From Pseudomonas sp. (GTDB taxonomy: Bacteria; Pseudomonadota; Gammaproteobacteria; Pseudomonadales; Pseudomonadaceae), in assembly GCF_030147005.1 (NCBI RefSeq), contig NZ_JASLAW010000200.1, positions 1 through 48,786 on the forward strand: 48,786 nt of DNA. Direction: 5' to 3'. The position numbers and the translations under genes were made by a program. Positions 33,163 through 41,413 of the stretch are shown here, in pieces. The notes under the pieces were generated by a model. It was not told the DNA's origin. It saw only the letters and a list, made by a program, of their open reading frames with translations, and did no database searches. Within the stretch, counting starts at the first letter, position 1, and each line of letters opens with the position of its first letter.

Positions 33163-34008
33163 CTAGCCCCCTGCCCTGGCCTGTAAGCTCAAATGCGCCC
33201 GCTCCCCTGGCGCCAGGCTCGCCCCGGCCATCGCCGACTCCACGCACACAAACCCCGACGCCTCGTTGAAGCTCACGCCCAACAACGGCCGGCTGCCCGG
33301 ATGCCACACCACCGTGTCGGCGCTGTCGCCGGTGTCGATGCACAGTTCACGCTGCCAGGCATGGTCCTTGAGGTGCAACTCACCCTCCTGCTGGAACACC
33401 CGCTGGCACCCACCATCCACTCGCAGTTCGCCTTCCTGCTGGCAAACCTGACGGTTGAGCTGGTCATAACCTTGCGCTCCGTCGAGCCCAGACAGCGCTA
33501 CCTCGTCAACGTGACCAATACGCCAGTAAGCGTGCAAAGCGTGGCTCAGTTGGCAGGGCAGTTCATCCTGATGCTCGGTGCTCAGGCGCAGTTCCAGGGT
33601 TTCACCCAAATGCGCGTGCAGGTCCACCTGCCAGTCGCACAACTGCAACTGCCAATGCAGGCGCACGCCATCGTCGTCGGTGCTGCTGTCGAGCAGTTTC
33701 CAGTCGATCAAGCGTGCCCAGCCGTGGGAAGGCCAGGCATTTTCGCTGGGGTGACGGCCGTACCACGGCCAACACACCGGGACACCACCGCGAATGGCGC
33801 CGACTTGCGGCCATTTGGCCGCGCACCACAGCCAGGGTCTCTGGCCGGCGGGTTGAAAGTGCAGCAATTGCGCGCCTTGGCGACTGAAGACCGCCTGGCA
33901 CAGCGGATGGTCGATCACCAACACATCGCGCATCTGAAAGCGCTCCCAGGCAAACACCGGGCGTTCGCGCAAGGATTTGAAAAAGCGTTGCAGCGGTTGC
34001 TCATGCAT
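33163..34008 (-). CDS. D-hexose-6-phosphate mutarotase-like protein (YeaD family)
   Basis: The 281-residue aldose-1-epimerase-fold enzyme probably interconverts the anomers of glucose-6-phosphate, supplying the beta form that Zwf uses. Family segments: GAQLLHFQP, IRGGVPVCWPWYGRHP near residue 75, HGWAR near 97, LSHALHAYWRIGHV near 155 with the catalytic His region, and a late NEASGFVCVESA. The start is ATG 34008. It lies between oprB and convergent hexR within the glucose uptake cluster, where this gene is conserved in pseudomonads. Confidence 0.9.
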   Translation of the reverse strand: MHEQPLQRFFKSLRERPVFAWERFQMRDVLVIDHPLCQAVFSRQGAQLLHFQPAGQRPWLWCAAKWPQVGAIRGGVPVCWPWYGRHPSENAWPSHGWARLIDWKLLDSSTDDDGVRLHWQLQLCDWQVDLHAHLGETLELRLSTEHQDELPCQLSHALHAYWRIGHVDEVALSGLDGAQGYDQLNRQVCQQEGELRVDGGCQRVFQQEGELHLKDHAWQRELCIDTGDSADTVVWHPGSRPLLGVSFNEASGFVCVESAMAGASLAPGERAHLSLQARAGG

Positions 34009-34040
34009 GTGCCACAGTCCCGAATATCACAGTGCAACCC

Positions 34041-34070
34041 AAAAAAAAGCGGATAGCCATGGCTACCCGC
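34041..34070 (-). terminator. Rho-independent terminator of the gts-oprB operon
   Basis: GCGGATAGCC and GGCTACCCGC pair with one mismatch. The minus-strand side runs into eight T, about 40 bp past the oprB stop. It would separate oprB from the mutarotase gene. Confidence 0.8.
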
Positions 34071-34108
34071 AAAATGCGCACAGAGAGAAGGAGCTTATCG
34101 CAACAGCG

Positions 34109-35455
34109 TTAGAACGTAGACTGAATTTTCAGGCCCGCTACCAGCGCATTGTCGACTTTGTCCACGCCACCTGGCTGGACAACGTATTGCAGGTTCGGAC
34201 GCACGGTCAGCCAGTTGGTGACGTGGAAACCGTAGTTCAGTTCGACGTTGTACTCGGTCTCGCGAATCGGCGTGTACAGCGGGTTGTCGTAGTCGCTGAC
34301 GCCGTTGGCGGCATTGAGCAGCTCCGAGTTCTTCTTCACGTCATCGTTGACGTGCAGGCGAGCGACGCCAATGCCGACGTCATCTTTTGGACGCGCGTCG
34401 AATGGGCCTTTGTACACCAGCATCAACGACTGATAGTTGTCGACCAGGTTGGTTTCCTTGTCGTGGAAGGTCGCGTTGGCAGCGATGTTCAGGCCACGGG
34501 TAGCGTCGCCGTTATGCGTGGTGAGTTGCTGTTGGGCAACGAACCAGTAGCCTTTTTTGCTACTGCGGGTACGGAAGTCTGCGCCGGTGAGGACTGCATC
34601 GCCGCCGTTCACGTCTTTACGCACATCCGGAGCATCGGCGGCGCTTTTGTAGTAACCCACACGGTATTCGCCCGGCAGGTTGTTGACCTTCGGCGACCAG
34701 ACCAATTCCACCGGGATCACGGTGCCTTTGGTACCACTGCCGCTGAGTTTGAAGCCGTTGCCGTGCTCCAGCTGCGACGGGTTCTGGTTGTAGGCACCAA
34801 TCTGCGCATACAGCTCAGGCGTGATGTTGTATTTCACGCGGATAGCGGCCTGGCTGACCGGCCAGTTGTACCAGGTGTTTACGTAGTTACCGACCTGGGA
34901 GCCACAGAACGACAGGTTCTGGAAGTCGCACGGGAAGGTGTTGAAATCTTCGCCTTCACCGAAGTAGCCGAGCTTCACGTCCAACTTGTTGTCGAACATC
35001 TGGTGCTGAACCCAGAACTGGGTCAGACGCACCATATGGCCACGGCCATACACTTCCTGAGACGAACTCAAGGTGCCGGCACGCGGGTCGCCAATACGGT
35101 CATTGGAGATGTTCTGGCCATTACGGTTGGTGAACTGGATCTTGGCCTGGGTGTTATCCCAGCCCCACAGCTTTTGCAGGTCCAGTGCCACGCCCAGACC
35201 GAACTGGTCCGAGTAGCGACCGGTCTTGTCGTCGTTGTAACCACCGTGGGCGTTGTAGCCCATTTCCCCAACGTAGTCAGCCTTGATATCGATACCTTGC
35301 TCGATCAGCTTGGTACGCTCGCCGCCCCAATCGCCGGTCATCCACTTGGAATCGGCGCTGAACGCATCGGCCGCCATCGCATTGGCGGACAATACAAGAG
35401 CTGCTGCTGCTGACAGTTGGCAGAGCAGCCGGGTGTTGTTGTGTTGCTTTTTCAT
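34109..35455 (-). CDS. oprB: Carbohydrate-selective porin OprB
   Basis: The 448-residue outer-membrane porin passes glucose and other monosaccharides. The signal peptide is MKKQHNNTRLLCQLSAAAAL through SANAMA, with cleavage near residue 28. The mature N-terminus has WMTGDWGGERTKLIEQGIDI, the typical OprB opening. The rest is beta-barrel-like, ending in phenylalanine (KIQSTF). GAGGA precedes the ATG, and a Crc motif AACAATAA lies upstream. It follows gtsD on the same strand and completes the gtsABCD-oprB uptake set. A terminator follows. Confidence 0.95.
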   Translation of the reverse strand: MKKQHNNTRLLCQLSAAAALVLSANAMAADAFSADSKWMTGDWGGERTKLIEQGIDIKADYVGEMGYNAHGGYNDDKTGRYSDQFGLGVALDLQKLWGWDNTQAKIQFTNRNGQNISNDRIGDPRAGTLSSSQEVYGRGHMVRLTQFWVQHQMFDNKLDVKLGYFGEGEDFNTFPCDFQNLSFCGSQVGNYVNTWYNWPVSQAAIRVKYNITPELYAQIGAYNQNPSQLEHGNGFKLSGSGTKGTVIPVELVWSPKVNNLPGEYRVGYYKSAADAPDVRKDVNGGDAVLTGADFRTRSSKKGYWFVAQQQLTTHNGDATRGLNIAANATFHDKETNLVDNYQSLMLVYKGPFDARPKDDVGIGVARLHVNDDVKKNSELLNAANGVSDYDNPLYTPIRETEYNVELNYGFHVTNWLTVRPNLQYVVQPGGVDKVDNALVAGLKIQSTF

Positions 35456-35471
35456 CCCTACATCCTCGTCT

Positions 35472-35479
35472 TTATTGTT
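35472..35479 (-). promoter_or_regulatory. Hfq/Crc-type motif in the oprB leader
   Basis: AACAATAA on the minus strand matches AANAAYAA and lies about 17 bp before the oprB ATG, next to the ribosome site. Confidence 0.55.
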
Positions 35480-35540
35480 ATTAAACTGTTTTTATCTAAC
35501 GCGGGTTACATTTTTTAACTAAAACAACCAGTTATCGTGC

Positions 35541-36701
35541 TTAACGACCCTTGAATTGGGCCACGTTGTCGGCATGCCCCTGTGCCGGCAATGAAGCAAC
35601 CGTGCCCAATCGCTCACCGGTCTTGGCGTCAAACAGCAACACCTTGGCGGGGTCGAATTGCAGGGTCAGGGTTTCGCCCACCTGCGGTGCCACATCCGGC
35701 GCCAAACGGCAGCAGACTTTGGTGTCATTGAGCTGCACAAAGACCAGGGTGTCCGGGCCGGTCGGCTCGGTCACATGGACTTCGGCACGAATGCTCGACG
35801 AGCCATTGCCCTCGCCCGCTGCCAGCACAATCTGCTCCGGGCGCAGGCCCAGGATCACATCGCGATCTTCCAGACCAGCGTCATTCATGCTCAGCGGCAG
35901 CTCGCAACGGGCCTGCCCGCTGTCGAGCAGCGCTACCAGTTGTCCGTCCTTGCGATTTAGGCGCATGGGAACGAAGTTCATGGGTGGTGAACCGATAAAG
36001 CTTGCCACAAATAGGTTGGCAGGGTCGTTGTAAATTTCTTTCGGCGTGCCGAATTGCTGGATGATCCCATCCTTCATCACCGCGACTTTATCGCCCAGGG
36101 TCATCGCCTCAATCTGGTCGTGGGTCACGTAGACGGTGGTGGTTTTCAGGCGCTGATGCATCAGCTTCATTTCGGTGCGCATCTCGACGCGCAGCTTGGC
36201 GTCGAGGTTCGACAGCGGTTCGTCGAACAGGTAGATCTTGGGCCGACGCGCCAATGCCCGGCCCATGGCAACACGCTGTTGCTGGCCGCCGGACAACTGG
36301 CCCGGCTTGCGGTTGAGCAGGTGTTCGATCTGCAACAGCTTGGCCACGCGCGCCACTTCGGCGTCGATGTCAGCCTGGGGCATCTTGCGAATCTTCAGGC
36401 CGAACTCGATGTTCTGGCGCACGCTCATGGTCGGGTACAGCGCGTAGGACTGAAACACCATGGCGATGTCACGGTCCTTGGGGCTCATGCCACTCACATC
36501 TTGATCACCGATCATGATCGCGCCGCCGGAGATGGTCTCAAGGCCCGCGATGCAGTTCATCAACGTGGACTTGCCGCAACCCGAAGGGCCGACCAGAATC
36601 AGGAATTCGCCTTCCTTGATCGACAGTTCGATGTTCTTCAAGGTGTCGGGCAGGCCGGCGCCATAGGTCTTGTTTACATTGCGAAGTTCAAGCGTAGCCA
36701 T
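35541..36701 (-). CDS. gtsD: Glucose ABC transporter ATP-binding protein GtsD
   Basis: The 386-residue MalK-like ATPase powers sugar uptake by GtsABC. Walker A GPSGCGKST is near residue 38, the Q-loop FQSYALYP near 82, the signature LSGGQQQR near 135 and Walker B LFDEPLSNLDAKLR near 155; the switch His is in YVTHDQ near 194. A C-terminal TOBE regulatory domain (about 240-375) contains LRPEQIVLA. The start overlaps the ribosome-site region 2 bp after the gtsC stop, so coupling is likely. oprB follows downstream. Confidence 0.95.
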   Translation of the reverse strand: MATLELRNVNKTYGAGLPDTLKNIELSIKEGEFLILVGPSGCGKSTLMNCIAGLETISGGAIMIGDQDVSGMSPKDRDIAMVFQSYALYPTMSVRQNIEFGLKIRKMPQADIDAEVARVAKLLQIEHLLNRKPGQLSGGQQQRVAMGRALARRPKIYLFDEPLSNLDAKLRVEMRTEMKLMHQRLKTTTVYVTHDQIEAMTLGDKVAVMKDGIIQQFGTPKEIYNDPANLFVASFIGSPPMNFVPMRLNRKDGQLVALLDSGQARCELPLSMNDAGLEDRDVILGLRPEQIVLAAGEGNGSSSIRAEVHVTEPTGPDTLVFVQLNDTKVCCRLAPDVAPQVGETLTLQFDPAKVLLFDAKTGERLGTVASLPAQGHADNVAQFKGR

Positions 36702-36703
36702 GA

Positions 36704-37549
36704 TTACCCCTTGACCGCGCCGGCCGTGAGGCCGCGCACGAAATACTTGCCTGCGATCACATAGACCAGCAGGGTCGGCAGCCCGGCGATCATCGCCGCC
36801 GCCATATCCACGTTATATTCCTTAGCCCCGGTGCTGGTGTTGACCAGGTTGTTCAGCGCCACCGTGATGGGCTGGGAGTCGCCGCTGGAGAACACCACAC
36901 CGAACAGGAAGTCGTTCCAGATCTGGGTGAACTGCCAGATCAGGCAGACCATGATGATCGGCGTCGACATCGGCAGAATGATCTGACGGAAGATGGTGAA
37001 GAAACCGGCACCATCCAGGCGGGCCGCCTTGATCAGCGCATCCGGAATACTCACGTAGTAGTTACGGAAGAACAGCGTGGTAAACGCCAGGCCGTAGACC
37101 ACATGCACAAACACCAAACCGGCAGTGGTGTTGGCCAGGCCCATCTTGCCGAGGGTAAACGAGGCCGGCAGCAGCACCGTCTGGAACGGCAGGAAGCAGC
37201 CGAACAGCAACAGGCCGAAGAACAGCTGCGAACCGCGAAAGCGCCAGAACGACAACACATAGCCGTTCAACGCACCGATGGCCGTGGAAATCAGCACAGC
37301 GGGCACAGTGATCTTGATCGAGTTCCAGAAGTAGCCATCCACAGTCGCCCAGGCCTTGACCCAGCCGATGCCGCTGACCACGGTCGGCCAGCTCAGCAGG
37401 TTGCCGGTACTGATGTCTTCCGGCGTCTTGAAGCTGGTGAGCAGCATCACCACCAGCGGCACCAGGTACAGCAGCACCGCGAGGACCAGCACTGCGTAGA
37501 TCGCGATGCGACTCAGGCTGATGGCAGGTTTAGCGGCGAGACTAGTCAT
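36704..37549 (-). CDS. gtsC: Glucose ABC transporter permease GtsC
   Basis: The 281-residue MalG-type inner-membrane permease has about six helices. Its EAA-like coupling loop is ALIKAARLDGAGFFTIFRQIILP near residue 195. It pairs with GtsB to form the channel. The first ATG is used, 8 bp inside the end of gtsB. The ending PTLLVYVIAGKYFVRGLTAGAVKG is typical of the family. It overlaps gtsB and lies 2 bp from gtsD. Confidence 0.94.
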   Translation of the reverse strand: MTSLAAKPAISLSRIAIYAVLVLAVLLYLVPLVVMLLTSFKTPEDISTGNLLSWPTVVSGIGWVKAWATVDGYFWNSIKITVPAVLISTAIGALNGYVLSFWRFRGSQLFFGLLLFGCFLPFQTVLLPASFTLGKMGLANTTAGLVFVHVVYGLAFTTLFFRNYYVSIPDALIKAARLDGAGFFTIFRQIILPMSTPIIMVCLIWQFTQIWNDFLFGVVFSSGDSQPITVALNNLVNTSTGAKEYNVDMAAAMIAGLPTLLVYVIAGKYFVRGLTAGAVKG

Positions 37550-38450
37550 TACGCTTGGTCCTCAGCTCGGAATACAGGTACGGCACGATGATCGCAAGGA
37601 TCGCACCGAGCATCAGGATTGCACTGGCCGAGCCCATGCCCATCTGGCCGCGACTGAAGGTGAACGAGTACATGAACATGGCCGGCAAGTCGGACGAATA
37701 GCCCGGGCCGCCAGCGGTCATCGCCGCCACCAGGTCAAAGCTCTTGATCGCAATGTGCGCCAGGATCATCACCGCACTGAAGAACACCGGACGCAGGCTT
37801 GGCAGCACCACGCTCCAGTAGATGCGTGGCAGGCTCGCGCCGTCGATCTGCGCGGCACGGATGATCGATTGGTCAACGCCCCGCAGGCCTGCCAGGAACA
37901 TCGCCATGATAAAGCCCGAGGCTTGCCACACGGCGGCAATCACCAGGCAGTAGATCACGCGGTCGGGGTCGATCAGCCAGTCGAGACGGAAGCCTTCCCA
38001 ACCCCAGTCGCGCAGTAATTTGTCCAGGCCCATGCCCGGGTTGAGCAGCCATTTCCAGGCGGTACCGGTGACGATCATCGAGAGCGCCATCGGGTACAGG
38101 TAAATGGTGCGGATGAAACCTTCGCGGCGGATTTTCTGGTCGAGGAAAATCGCCAGCGTCACGCCGATCACCAACGTAATACCGATGAACATCCCGCCGA
38201 AAACCGCCAGGTTCTTGCTCGCGACCCACCAACGGTCGTTGTCGAACAAGCGCTCATACTGAGCCAGACCGGCCCACTTGTAGCTGGGCAGGAATGTGGA
38301 GGTGGTGAACGACAGCACGAACGTCCACAGGATGTAGCCGTAAAAGCCCACCAGCACGATGAACATGCTTGGCGCCAGCACCAGTTTAGGGAGCCAGCGC
38401 TGCAGTGCATCGAACGGCGAGGCCTTGCTGAAGACAGCAACAGAACTCAT
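37542..38450 (-). CDS. gtsB: Glucose ABC transporter permease GtsB
   Basis: The 302-residue MalF-type permease has about six helices, an early APSMFIVLVGFYGYILWTFVLSF and a coupling loop QSIIRAAQIDGASLPRIYWSVVLPSLRP near residue 210. It forms the membrane channel with GtsC. No strong ribosome site is seen before the ATG. A 169-bp gap with a REPIN separates it from gtsA, while the other gts genes are tightly packed. Confidence 0.94.
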   Translation of the reverse strand: MSSVAVFSKASPFDALQRWLPKLVLAPSMFIVLVGFYGYILWTFVLSFTTSTFLPSYKWAGLAQYERLFDNDRWWVASKNLAVFGGMFIGITLVIGVTLAIFLDQKIRREGFIRTIYLYPMALSMIVTGTAWKWLLNPGMGLDKLLRDWGWEGFRLDWLIDPDRVIYCLVIAAVWQASGFIMAMFLAGLRGVDQSIIRAAQIDGASLPRIYWSVVLPSLRPVFFSAVMILAHIAIKSFDLVAAMTAGGPGYSSDLPAMFMYSFTFSRGQMGMGSASAILMLGAILAIIVPYLYSELRTKRND

Positions 38451-38504
38451 GGGAAAATCCAGTACAGGGGAAAAGGACTACAGCCTGCAGAAACCCGCTT
38501 TTTT

Positions 38505-38595
38505 GTGGCGAGGGAGCTTGCTCCCGCTCGGCTGCGAAGCAGACGCTGCCTTTGGGGGTGCTTCGCACCCCAGCGGGAGCAAGCTCCCTCGCCAC
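38505..38595. repeat. REPIN between gtsA and gtsB
   Basis: GTGGCGAGGGAGCTTGCTCCC and the inverted GGGAGCAAGCTCCCTCGCCAC form its arms around a GC-rich imperfect middle. It is the same family as the REPIN inside the MITE-like element at 8918-9008, and is likely transcribed within the gts message as a large hairpin. Confidence 0.92.
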
Positions 38596-38619
38596 AGCAA
38601 GCCGGGTTCCTACATAGGG

Positions 38620-39906
38620 TTACTTGGCAGACTTGATCGCAGCGCCGAGTTTCTTGGCGGTGTCGGCCGGGTCGGCTTTCGGGTCGTTGATGTAGTTGGT
38701 GACCACGTCAAAGAACGCACCTTGTACCGCCAGGGTGGTGGCCATGTTGTGCGCCATGCTTGGCTGCAGGCCGCCGGTCTTGGCGTCGGCCAGGAAGTCC
38801 TTGGCGGCGGTCTGGGCGCAAGAGTCGAAACCGTACGAATCCATCTTGGTCAGCATGTCGTTACGTACAGGGATCGAACCCTTGTTGATGCTGAAGACTT
38901 TCTGGAAGTTTTCACCCAGCACGACTTTGGCAATGTCCTGCTGACCGGCAGCGGTGCCTTTGTCTTTCTGCTTGAACACCGCCAGGGAATCGATGTTGTA
39001 GGTAAAGGCTTTGTCGGTGCCCGGGAAGGCTACGCACTCGTAATCCTTGCCGGCGACTTTCTTGGCGGCGGTCCATTCGGACTTGGCCCAGTCACCCATG
39101 ATCTGCATGCCGGCCTTGCCGTTGATGACTTTACCGGCTTCAAGGTTCCAGTCCTGGCCTTTGCCGTCAACGTCCATATAGGTCGCGACTTTCTTCAGCT
39201 CAGTCAGGGCCTTGATCATTTCCGGGCCGGTCAGTGCGCCGTTATCCAGGTCGACCAGGGCTTTCTTGTAGCCATCTGCACCCATCACAGAGAGCACCAC
39301 CGCTTCGAACACGGTGCTGTCCTGCCAAGGCTGACCGCCGTGAGCGAGCGGGATGAAGCCCGCCGCCTTCAGCTTGTCGGCGGCGGCATAGAATTCTTCG
39401 AGCGTGGTTGGGTTTTTGGTGATGCCGGCTTTCTTGAAGACTTCCGGGTTGATCCACAGCCAGTTCACGCGGTGGATGTTGACCGGTACGGCAACGTAGT
39501 CACCGTCGTACTTCACGGTGTCGGAGACTTTCTCGTCGAGCAGGGAGTCCCACTTTTCTTCTTTGGCGACGTCTTTGAGCACGTCGGTGTCGAGCAGGCC
39601 GGTGGACGCCCATTCCTGGATGTCGGGGCCTTTGATCTGGGCAACGCCTGGCGGGTTACCGGCGACCGCGCGGCTTTTCAGCACGGTCATGGCAGTGGCG
39701 CCACCGCCACCTGCGACGGCACCGTCTTTCCAGGTGAAGCCGTCTTTCTCAACTTGGGCCTTCAGTACATCCACAGCCGCTTTTTCACCGCCTGAGGTCC
39801 ACCAATGCACGACTTCAACCGTACCTTTCGAGTCGGCGGCGAATGCAGTGAGGGGAAACAACGAGGCAATGGAAATAGCAACGGCGAGGCGATTAATCGC
39901 GTTCAT
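38620..39906 (-). CDS. gtsA: Glucose ABC transporter substrate-binding protein GtsA
   Basis: The 428-residue periplasmic sugar-binding protein of the MalE/extracellular-1 family has a signal peptide (MNAINRLAVAISIASLFPLTAFA), the opening VEVVHWWTSGGEKAAVDVLK, VPVNIHRVNWLWINPEVFKKAG near residue 120 and PLAHGGQPWQDS near 155. It binds glucose and delivers it to GtsBC. Two Crc-type motifs lie in the leader, and one palindromic operator is about 100 bp upstream. It heads gtsABCD. Confidence 0.95.
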   Translation of the reverse strand: MNAINRLAVAISIASLFPLTAFAADSKGTVEVVHWWTSGGEKAAVDVLKAQVEKDGFTWKDGAVAGGGGATAMTVLKSRAVAGNPPGVAQIKGPDIQEWASTGLLDTDVLKDVAKEEKWDSLLDEKVSDTVKYDGDYVAVPVNIHRVNWLWINPEVFKKAGITKNPTTLEEFYAAADKLKAAGFIPLAHGGQPWQDSTVFEAVVLSVMGADGYKKALVDLDNGALTGPEMIKALTELKKVATYMDVDGKGQDWNLEAGKVINGKAGMQIMGDWAKSEWTAAKKVAGKDYECVAFPGTDKAFTYNIDSLAVFKQKDKGTAAGQQDIAKVVLGENFQKVFSINKGSIPVRNDMLTKMDSYGFDSCAQTAAKDFLADAKTGGLQPSMAHNMATTLAVQGAFFDVVTNYINDPKADPADTAKKLGAAIKSAK

Positions 39907-39920
39907 CTGGGTACCTTTTC

Positions 39921-39928
39921 TTGTTGTT
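39921..39928 (-). promoter_or_regulatory. Hfq/Crc-type motif in the gtsA leader
   Basis: AACAACAA on the minus strand matches AANAAYAA, 14 bp before the gtsA ATG and just upstream of the ribosome site AAAAGG. Confidence 0.6.
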
Positions 39929-40007
39929 ATGCATGCAAGTCTAGAGCTTGCGCTGCACGGAGTTTAAACAGGGATTTTCCAGTCGCAGGTAACAAAGGGA
40001 CGTACAA

Positions 40008-40027
40008 ATGTCACCACTTGGTGACAT
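40008..40027. promoter_or_regulatory. Palindromic operator upstream of gtsA
   Basis: ATGTCACCA-CT-TGGTGACAT is a perfect 9+2+9 palindrome about 100 bp before gtsA. It overlaps the last codons (VTKW-stop) of the AGE-family gene. A close relative of the same palindrome lies upstream of that gene. The binding protein is unknown. Confidence 0.7.
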
Positions 40028-41270
40028 AGCGTGCGCTGCCCAATGCGCTGGCCAGGCTGGGTGCCAAGGGTAACGCAGGCAGCAATACGGCTTGCCAGGC
40101 GTGATACAGGTCCGGCTTGCCACCCCATATTTTGCTGCTGGGTTGATTGTGCGGGCTGAGTTCGTGGTGCCAGCTGCCATGGAGTCGGTCGATAAAGTGG
40201 GTTTCGCAAAACTCCCAGAACCGCCGATACCAGATCTCGTAATGCAACTCGCCGGTGCGCTTGAGCAGCGCCTGTGCCGCAGCGCTGGCTTCGGCATGGG
40301 TCCAGTGCAGGCGTTCGCGAACAACCGGGCGCTGGTCCCAATCCAGGGTATAGACAATGCCCGGCGCGCCATCCACGCCCCAGGCGTAATCGCAGGCACT
40401 GGCAAACAGCCCCTGGGCATCGGTCACCAGCCAGTCCGGCGTGACCAGCCCGGCTTGCAGCCGCGCGGCTTCCAGGTGCAGCACCAGCCGCGCCCATTCA
40501 AAGCCATGGCCGGGGGTGATGCCATAGGGACGGAAGCCGTCGGCGGGGTTGTCTTCGTTGTAACCGAGCAACGGTTGCCACTGGGCGTCGAAGTGTTCGA
40601 TCACCATGAAGCGGTTACCGGCGGCATGGGCATGGATGACGAGCTCGACGATACGCAAAGCGCGGTCCAGCCAGCGCGTGTCACCCGTGACGTCGGCCAG
40701 GGCGAGGAACGCTTCGGTGGCGTGCATGTTGCTGTTGGCGCCGCGATAGGCCTCGACGCCGCTCCAGTTTCGGGCGAAGGATTCGAGCATCGCGCCCTCC
40801 TCTTCGCTCCAAAAGAACTGGTCGATAATGTGGATCGCATCGTTCAACAGGGTTTGCGCGCCGGGCGCACCGGCCACCACCGCGGAGCTGGCGGCCAGGG
40901 CGACGAAGGCATGCAGGTAAGCGGCCTTGCCAGTATTGCCATCAATGGCGTCGGGCGCGGCGAACCAGCCACCGTGTTCGCTATCGCGCAATGGGCCACT
41001 CAGGGCCGCAACGCCGTGCGCTACCAAGTCGGCGTAACCGGGCAAGCCCATGGCGTGCGCCATGGCGAAGCTGTGGGTCATGCGGGCGCTGTTCATGGTT
41101 TCGGCGCGGGCATCGGCCGGCAGTTGGCCTTTATCGTCGAGATTGCCGAAGCCGTGCGGCAGGCGCGAAGCCTTGGCAAATGCCAGCAAACGCTGGCCTT
41201 CGGCCGCAAGCCAGGCGTGATGGGCAGGTGCGTTCAGCCAACTGCTGGCAGGCAGTGGTTGCATGGTCAT
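40011..41270 (-). CDS. AGE-family sugar epimerase/isomerase (mannose isomerase-like)
   Basis: The 419-residue enzyme is of the N-acylglucosamine 2-epimerase (alpha6/alpha6-barrel) family, whose bacterial members include YihS-type aldose-ketose isomerases and mannose isomerases. Key segments: ARMTHSFAMAHAMGL near residue 64, NSNMHATEAFLAL near 180 (His), IEHFDAQW near 225, PGHGFEWARL near 253 (catalytic-type His) and KPDLYHAWQA near 385 (second His). It probably converts mannose to fructose or a related sugar; exact substrate inferred. AAGGG precedes the ATG. Its upstream and downstream ends both carry the same palindrome. Confidence 0.88.
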   Translation of the reverse strand: MTMQPLPASSWLNAPAHHAWLAAEGQRLLAFAKASRLPHGFGNLDDKGQLPADARAETMNSARMTHSFAMAHAMGLPGYADLVAHGVAALSGPLRDSEHGGWFAAPDAIDGNTGKAAYLHAFVALAASSAVVAGAPGAQTLLNDAIHIIDQFFWSEEEGAMLESFARNWSGVEAYRGANSNMHATEAFLALADVTGDTRWLDRALRIVELVIHAHAAGNRFMVIEHFDAQWQPLLGYNEDNPADGFRPYGITPGHGFEWARLVLHLEAARLQAGLVTPDWLVTDAQGLFASACDYAWGVDGAPGIVYTLDWDQRPVVRERLHWTHAEASAAAQALLKRTGELHYEIWYRRFWEFCETHFIDRLHGSWHHELSPHNQPSSKIWGGKPDLYHAWQAVLLPALPLAPSLASALGSARYVTKW

Positions 41271-41349
41271 GGGTGGCCCTTGTTATTTTTTGTGGGGTGG
41301 CCGGAGTCTAAACAAGGGGATGAGCGTGGCAAGTAACGAAGGGGAAAAG

Positions 41350-41373
41350 AAATGTCACCAGCTGGTGACATTT
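41350..41373. promoter_or_regulatory. Perfect 24-bp palindromic operator upstream of the AGE gene
   Basis: The half-site AAATGTCACCAG is followed directly by its exact complement CTGGTGACATTT, 80 bp before the AGE gene. It shares the ATGTCACCA/TGGTGACAT arms with the site at 40008 before gtsA. Co-regulation of the two genes is inferred. Confidence 0.75.
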
Positions 41374-41376
41374 AAT

Positions 41377-41407
41377 GATCGCTCCCACGCTGAGCGCAGG
41401 AACGATC
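41377..41407. repeat. Small hairpin repeat downstream of the coiled-coil gene
   Basis: GATCG/CGATC, TCC/GGA and CGC/GCG pair across mismatches into an imperfect hairpin with a TGA loop. It resembles a small dispersed palindrome family of pseudomonads (from memory). It lies between the palindromic operator and the 3' end of the coiled-coil gene, and no T-run follows. Confidence 0.4.
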
Positions 41408-41413
41408 CTCCTA

